A stretch of DNA of 64,000 nt. Source: Rubrobacter tropicus (GTDB taxonomy: Bacteria > Actinomycetota > Rubrobacteria > Rubrobacterales > Rubrobacteraceae). The notes below the pieces were generated by a model, which saw only the letters and a list, made by a program, of their open reading frames with translations, searched no databases and was not told where the DNA came from. Of this stretch, positions 59,875 through 64,000 are shown one piece after another. The position numbers were made by a program, and so were the translations under genes. The stretch spans positions 3,782,001 through 3,846,000 of the forward strand of contig NZ_CP045119.1 of the NCBI RefSeq assembly GCF_011492945.1. The letters are read 5' to 3'. Positions within the stretch are counted from its first letter, which is position 1. Each line of letters starts with the position of its first letter.

Positions 59875-60235
59875 CTTGTCCTCACTCTCGCCTGGATCTG
59901 CTTCGTCTCCGAAAGTCCCTGCCGGGAGACTGTTTCTCCTGCTTCCACCTCCTCTGCGATTGGCCGTAGGGTGAATAAACGATCTCTCGTCTGCAATTCT
60001 CGTACCACACGGCCCTGAACTCCCGCTGATGCGAAGCTGAATGCTTCCTGAAAACCGCCTGGCGACAACAAACGATGTGGAGCGAAATCCTGGGCGGATC
60101 CGAACCTCCAGGCAGGTTGACCGTACCGTCACCCGCAGGTTCTCTTGCGAACGCGCCGCATTTAGCACCGCGACGATCGTCACAATCCCAGGCACGTGGC
60201 ATCGTAACGAACCGCGGGCGATAAACTTGGCGGCG
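59875..60235. other. Divergent intergenic region with array I
   Basis: This 361-bp stretch holds array I (59999-60052) and the leader of the His/Met-rich gene. Beyond it to 60235 I see no gene; an in-frame upstream extension of DedA-PAP2 to 60041 overlaps the array and is rejected. Confidence 0.6.
59999..60052 (-). promoter_or_regulatory. TCAG array I (His/Met-rich peptide promoter)
   Basis: CTGAA, CTGAT, CTGAA, CTGAA start at 60015, 60026, 60037 and 60048 on plus. Ten bases lead to TACGAG on minus (59999-60004), preceded by TG. Confidence 0.78.
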
Positions 60236-61615
60236 ATGGACAGGGTTCTCTCCCTCATCGAGCACTACGGCTACCTGGTCGTCTTCTTCGGCGTGATGCT
60301 GGAGAGCACGGGCGTGCCACTGCCCGGCGAAACCATTCTCCTGGCCTCCGGCCTGCTGGCGCAGCAGGGGCACCTCGACGTGGGCGACGCGATCCTGTTC
60401 GGCGTCCTTGGGGCCGTGGTCGGCGACCAGATCGGCTACTGGGTGGGCAGGGAGAAGGGCAGACCGTTCGTGCTGCGGTGGGGCAGGTACGTGCGGATCA
60501 CCCCCGAGCGCCTCGACCGTGCGGAGGCGTTCTTCTCCAGCCACGGTGGCAAGGCCGTCTTCTTGGCCCGCTTCTTCGCCGGCCTCCGAGTGTTCGGCGC
60601 GCTGGTGGCCGGCATAAGCAGGATGCACTGGCGGACCTTCGCCTTCTGGAACGCCCTGGGTGGGATCGTTTGGGCTTCGGCGGCGGTCCTCGTCGGCTAC
60701 CTCCTGGGCGGCAGCCTCGATGTGGTCGAGCGGTGGCTGGGGAGAGCGACGCTCCTGCTGGCCCTTGTCGTCGCCTCGGTGGCGGGCTTCTATCTTGCCT
60801 ACCGTTGGGTTGCGGCCCACCGGGCGCTACTCGTGTCATACGGCGAGGTCGTGCTATCCTGGCCTCGGGTGGCCAGACTGCGGGTCCGCTACGACTCCCA
60901 GCTCCGCTGGTTGCTGCGTCGCCTGACGCCGGGACAGTACCTCGGGTTGCACCTCACGCTCGGCCTGTCCTTCGCCGGCGGGTGCCTGTGGCTGTTCGGC
61001 GGGCTGGCCGAAGACCTGCTGACGAAAGATCCTCTCGTCCGCTACGACCATGCGATAGCCGGCTACCTGCACTCCCTGGCGAACCCGCCACTCACGACCT
61101 TCTTCCTCGGGCTCACCGCCCTGGGCTCCATCGAGACGATGGCGCTCTTTGGGGCGCTTGTCGCGGCGTACTTGGCCTGGAGGCGGCGTTGGCTGTTCTT
61201 TGGGATCTGGGTTGCCGCGGTTGGGGGCAGCGCGGTGCTCGACCAGCTCCTCAAGTCTTTATTCGCCAGGCCCCGCCCCGTCTTCGAACACCCGTTGCTG
61301 CTGGAGACTTCGTACTCTTTCCCCAGCGGGCACGCGATGGTGTCCTTCGTCGTCTACGGGATGCTTACCTACTTCGCGGTTCTGGCCCTAAAAACCTGGC
61401 GTGCGCGGGTAGCCGTCGTGTTCGGGGCGGGGCTCCTCGTGCTTCTGATCGGCTTCTCCAGGATGTACCTGGGCGTCCACTACTTCAGCGACGTGGCCGC
61501 CGGCTACGCCGCCGGTGGCGTATGGCTAAGCGCGCTCATCACGGGCGCGGAGACCGTCCGACGGGGCAACGGAAGATCCGAGCCATCCCGAACCGGTCTT
61601 GCGAAAGAGCACTGA
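60236..61615 (+). CDS. DedA-PAP2 fusion membrane protein
   Basis: ATG 60236 is the natural DedA start (DRVLSLIEHYGYLVVFFGVM). The 459-aa protein has a DedA/SNARE-associated domain at about 1-200 (ESTGVPLPGETILLASGLLA, FFAGLRVFGALVAGISRMHW). A PAP2 phosphatase domain covers about 240-450 with KSLFARPRP, YSFPSGHAM and SRMYLGVHYFSDVAAG as the three catalytic motifs. DedA proteins move polyprenyl phosphates or lipids across the membrane, and PAP2 enzymes dephosphorylate lipid phosphates, so undecaprenyl-phosphate recycling is a sensible combined role. No clear Shine-Dalgarno is visible. Confidence 0.88.
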   Translation: MDRVLSLIEHYGYLVVFFGVMLESTGVPLPGETILLASGLLAQQGHLDVGDAILFGVLGAVVGDQIGYWVGREKGRPFVLRWGRYVRITPERLDRAEAFFSSHGGKAVFLARFFAGLRVFGALVAGISRMHWRTFAFWNALGGIVWASAAVLVGYLLGGSLDVVERWLGRATLLLALVVASVAGFYLAYRWVAAHRALLVSYGEVVLSWPRVARLRVRYDSQLRWLLRRLTPGQYLGLHLTLGLSFAGGCLWLFGGLAEDLLTKDPLVRYDHAIAGYLHSLANPPLTTFFLGLTALGSIETMALFGALVAAYLAWRRRWLFFGIWVAAVGGSAVLDQLLKSLFARPRPVFEHPLLLETSYSFPSGHAMVSFVVYGMLTYFAVLALKTWRARVAVVFGAGLLVLLIGFSRMYLGVHYFSDVAAGYAAGGVWLSALITGAETVRRGNGRSEPSRTGLAKEH

Positions 61616-61724
61616 ACGGGCCGAGCTCCACCAGTTAACCAGGTCTATCCTGGCAAGGACGCCAGCCCGGGATACGGGCATGCCGCGGTTCTCTCATCGA
61701 CCGCCGGGTGCTCGCTACTGCGCC

Positions 61725-63083
61725 TCAAGCGACGCTTCCCAGCAACACCTGGGCCGCAACCCCTATGGCCACCGTGAACGCTAGCGCCGCAACCCAGACC
61801 ACCGCGACCGACGGTGGAGAGACCGGTGTCTCTTTTGCCCGGCCGTACATAGGGACCACGATGCGCAGGTACACCGCCAGCGAGACGACGCTGTTGAGGA
61901 TGCCTATCACGGCCAGCCAGGTAAACCCGGCCTCGATGGCCGCGCCGAAGAGCAAGAATTTCCCGACGAAGCCGCCCAGGGGAGGGATGCCGACGAGCGA
62001 GATCAGGAACACCACCATCGCAACCCCAGCGGCCGGCCTGGCACGCCCGAGTCCGGCGAAATTCCTCAGGGTGGTCCCGGACAGGGCGACGATGGCGAAC
62101 GCACCAATATTCATAGCCGCGTAGGCGGCGGCGAAGACGACCAGCGACCTCACCGCGAGCCTGCTCTCCCCCACGGCCACGACGCCGAGAAGAAAGTACC
62201 CCGACTGCGCGATCGCGGAGTAGGCCAGGAGCCTCACCACGTTCTCCTGGACGAGCGCCGTCAGGTTACCGTAGGTCATAGAGATCACGGAGAGGACGGC
62301 GACGGCGAGCGGCCAGCCCGTCTCGGCCGGCAGGTCGCGCGCGATCTGGGCCACGGCGAAGATGGCGCCGACCTTCGGAACCACGGACAGGAACGCGGCC
62401 ACCGAGACCGGCGCTCCCTCGTAGGCGTCGGGCGCCCAGAAATGGAACGGGACGAGAGAGGCCTTGTAGCCCAGGCCGACGAGCACCGCGACGAGGCCGA
62501 AAGTGGCGGCGAGCGGGATGGCCGTGAGCCCGTCCAGGTCTACCAGCAGGGTGGAGCCCGCCGCTCCGAACCAGTACGTGAGCCCGAAGATCATCACGGC
62601 CAGCGTCACCGACCCGAACACGAAGAACTTCATCGCCCCCTCCGTGGCCCGGTCGTCTGCCGGGTAGGCGACCAGCGCGAAGGAGCCGACGCTGGAAAGC
62701 AGCACGCCCAGCACCAGGAACATCACGTCCCCCGCGCCGGCCAGCACCAGCGCCCCGAGAGCCGTCAACGAGAACAGCACGTAGACCGTCCCCTCCCGCT
62801 CGGTGTCCCTGACCTCCGGGTACGCGAGGACGACGCTCAGGATGGTGGCCGGAAGCAGCGTCAGCTTGGCCCACTCGGAGAGGGCGTCTATGCGGAACGT
62901 CTCGGAAAAGACCGTCGTCTCCGTGCCAAGGAGCGGCACGGTCAGGCCGGTGGCGACGAGAAGACCTACGATGGTGAGCGGCAACGCCACCCTCGGCAGG
63001 CGCAGCATCTCGAAGAAGAGGGCGCCGACGGCGGTCAGGACAACGACGATCTCGGGAGCCAGAAGCGACAGGTCACGCGCCAC
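61725..63083 (-). CDS. nuoN: NADH-quinone oxidoreductase subunit N
   Basis: A 452-aa proton-pumping subunit of complex I with about 14 helices. Family motifs are AYPADDRATEGAMKFFVFGS, GYKASLVPFHFWAPDAYEGA with the conserved Lys, and LAYSAIAQSGYFLLG. It follows nuoM by 27 bp in the usual nuo order. The C-terminus ends after the final helix (FTVAIGVAAQVLLGSVA). The nuo operon continues beyond the right edge. Confidence 0.95.
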   Translation of the reverse strand: MARDLSLLAPEIVVVLTAVGALFFEMLRLPRVALPLTIVGLLVATGLTVPLLGTETTVFSETFRIDALSEWAKLTLLPATILSVVLAYPEVRDTEREGTVYVLFSLTALGALVLAGAGDVMFLVLGVLLSSVGSFALVAYPADDRATEGAMKFFVFGSVTLAVMIFGLTYWFGAAGSTLLVDLDGLTAIPLAATFGLVAVLVGLGYKASLVPFHFWAPDAYEGAPVSVAAFLSVVPKVGAIFAVAQIARDLPAETGWPLAVAVLSVISMTYGNLTALVQENVVRLLAYSAIAQSGYFLLGVVAVGESRLAVRSLVVFAAAYAAMNIGAFAIVALSGTTLRNFAGLGRARPAAGVAMVVFLISLVGIPPLGGFVGKFLLFGAAIEAGFTWLAVIGILNSVVSLAVYLRIVVPMYGRAKETPVSPPSVAVVWVAALAFTVAIGVAAQVLLGSVA

Positions 63084-63110
63084 GCGCCCCTCCTATCTCC
63101 AGCGCCGGGT

Positions 63111-64000
63111 TCACGGGAACATCGCCTGCGTCGCGCGGTGGATCACGTCCAGCACCACGAAAGGTACGACCCCCAGCACGACGGTGAGCGCGAGCAACGG
63201 GGCTATCGCCAGAACCTCCCGCGCGTTCAGGTCCTTCATTCCGGACCACCTCCCGGAGATCGTGCCCAGGAAGGTCCTCACTATAGCGAGCAGGTACAGG
63301 CCCGCCGTTACCACGATCCCCAGCACGACCACCACCGCGACCGGGTAGACCTGGAGCGTGCCGAGGAAGATCTGGAACTCCGCCGGGAAGTGCGCCAATG
63401 CTGGAAGACCCAGGGACGCGAACGCGGCCAGGACAAACCCCCAACCGAGGACGGGCGCCGCCCGCAATATCCCCCCGAACTCCCCCATCTCGCGCGTGTG
63501 CGTCCGGTCCTGCAAAGCCCCGACCAGCAGGAAGAGAACGCCGGTGACGACGCCGTGGCTCACCATCTGCAGGACCGCCCCGTCGAGCGCCAGCGCCCGG
63601 ACGCCCGCGTCCGTCGCAGCGGCGGCCACGCCGACGCCCACTACGACGTAGCCCATGTGGTTCACGCTGGTGTAGGCGACGAGGCGCTTGAGGTCCGTCT
63701 GGGCCAGGGCGACGAACGCGCCGTAGAGGGCGGAAAAGACGCCGAAGATCACGACGACCGGGGCGGCGGCCCGGAAGGCGTCCGGGGTCATCTGGAGGGC
63801 GAAGCGGACCAGGCCGTAGGTGCCGAGTTTCAGCAAGACGCCGGCCAGGATCACGCTCCCCGCGGTCGGGGCCTCGGTGTGGGCCAGCGGCAGCCAGGTG
63901 TGGACCGGGAAGACCGGGGTCTTCACGAAGAAGGTGACGAGCATGGCGATCAGGGCGAGCATCGCCGCGAGCCCCGTCAGGGGAGGACTCGCTATGTACT
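63111..64000 (-). CDS. nuoM: NADH-quinone oxidoreductase subunit M, C-terminal part
   Basis: The frame is open from 63111 to the right edge. An internal Met at 63962 is not the start, as codons for YIASPPLTGLAA precede it. The part seen has FFVKTPVFPVHTWLPLAHTE with the conserved Lys and His, VAYTSVNHMGYVVVGVGVAA, and SHGVVTGVLFLLVGAL. It is an antiporter-like subunit that pumps protons. Roughly the first 200 residues are outside the window. Confidence 0.94.
   Translation of the reverse strand, partial: YIASPPLTGLAAMLALIAMLVTFFVKTPVFPVHTWLPLAHTEAPTAGSVILAGVLLKLGTYGLVRFALQMTPDAFRAAAPVVVIFGVFSALYGAFVALAQTDLKRLVAYTSVNHMGYVVVGVGVAAAATDAGVRALALDGAVLQMVSHGVVTGVLFLLVGALQDRTHTREMGEFGGILRAAPVLGWGFVLAAFASLGLPALAHFPAEFQIFLGTLQVYPVAVVVVLGIVVTAGLYLLAIVRTFLGTISGRWSGMKDLNAREVLAIAPLLALTVVLGVVPFVVLDVIHRATQAMFP

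Noticed and set aside
59882-60820. 312-codon frame antisense to DedA-PAP2
   Set aside because: It is antisense to a well-supported gene and also crosses array I; composition is that of a shadow frame.
1-64000. CRISPR array, rRNA or tRNA
   Set aside because: No regularly spaced 25-40-bp repeats with variable spacers, rRNA core segments or tRNA cloverleaf with CCA were noticed. The 11-bp arrays are promoter elements, not CRISPR.

Overview
This window looks like chromosomal or megaplasmid DNA of a high-GC actinobacterium, most probably a Rubrobacter. Three things point there: a GH63 mannosylglycerate hydrolase of the kind known from Rubrobacter radiotolerans, a TreT-type trehalose synthase, and dense Shine-Dalgarno-led operons with GC-rich codon use. 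No rRNA, tRNA or CRISPR array was seen. The assignment is inferred from gene content only.

Layout. 1-9.8 kb is a scarred accessory edge: a tyrosine integrase running off the left end with a palindromic operator, an XRE regulator, an MlrC-type metallopeptidase, decayed sugar genes, an amino-acid permease, a YqcI/YcgG-cupin fusion with a divergent GntR regulator, an ISL3-type transposase remnant and a chimeric DUF305 gene. 9.9-32.6 kb is a metal and envelope-stress island. It holds an ArsR/CDF pair, SHOCT and DUF305/DUF302 cassettes around a two-component system, a long copper ATPase operon (cupredoxin, CC-motif micro-protein, cyclopropane synthase, CsoR-like regulator), a multicopper oxidase, an HMA protein, an AarF kinase and a rhodanese. 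32.9-39 kb carries a second two-component system, a second AarF kinase, a geranylgeranyl-reductase-like flavoprotein and a methyltransferase. 39-46 kb has mannosylglycerate hydrolase, an EamA transporter, a split cupin, a CPD-motif P1B ATPase, a hydrolase and a CBS protein. 46-57 kb is carbon and redox metabolism: LDH, type II GAPDH, S2P protease, oleate hydratase, phosphoketolase, acetate kinase and TreT-YHS. 57-64 kb has a b6-type cytochrome b, a His/Met-rich peptide, a DedA-PAP2 fusion and nuoN/nuoM.

The most interesting signal is regulatory. Ten promoters (18.7, 26.1, 27.7, 29.6, 32.8, 35.15, 51.6, 56.9, 59.5 and 60.0 kb) carry four direct copies of a YTCAG-like pentamer with an exact 11-bp period, followed by exactly 10 bp and a -10-like hexamer. 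A second family (14.4, 17.4, 32.7 kb) has TTGA with the same 11-bp period, a degenerate third copy, then exactly 11 bp and TANACT. Tandem 11-bp direct repeats are the kind of site bound by PhoB/OmpR-family regulators. Each of the two two-component systems lies between arrays of one type, so I infer that the system at 14.4-16.2 kb reads TTGA boxes and the one at 32.9-35.0 kb reads TCAG boxes. The SHOCT operon at 32.0-32.6 kb has both.

The TCAG regulon would join copper export and oxidation, small metal-binding peptides, AarF kinases, quinone/isoprenoid-type reductases, fatty-acid hydration, the phosphoketolase-acetate kinase-trehalose branch and a cytochrome b into one envelope/redox stress response. 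I know of no description of this regulon, but I could not search for one.
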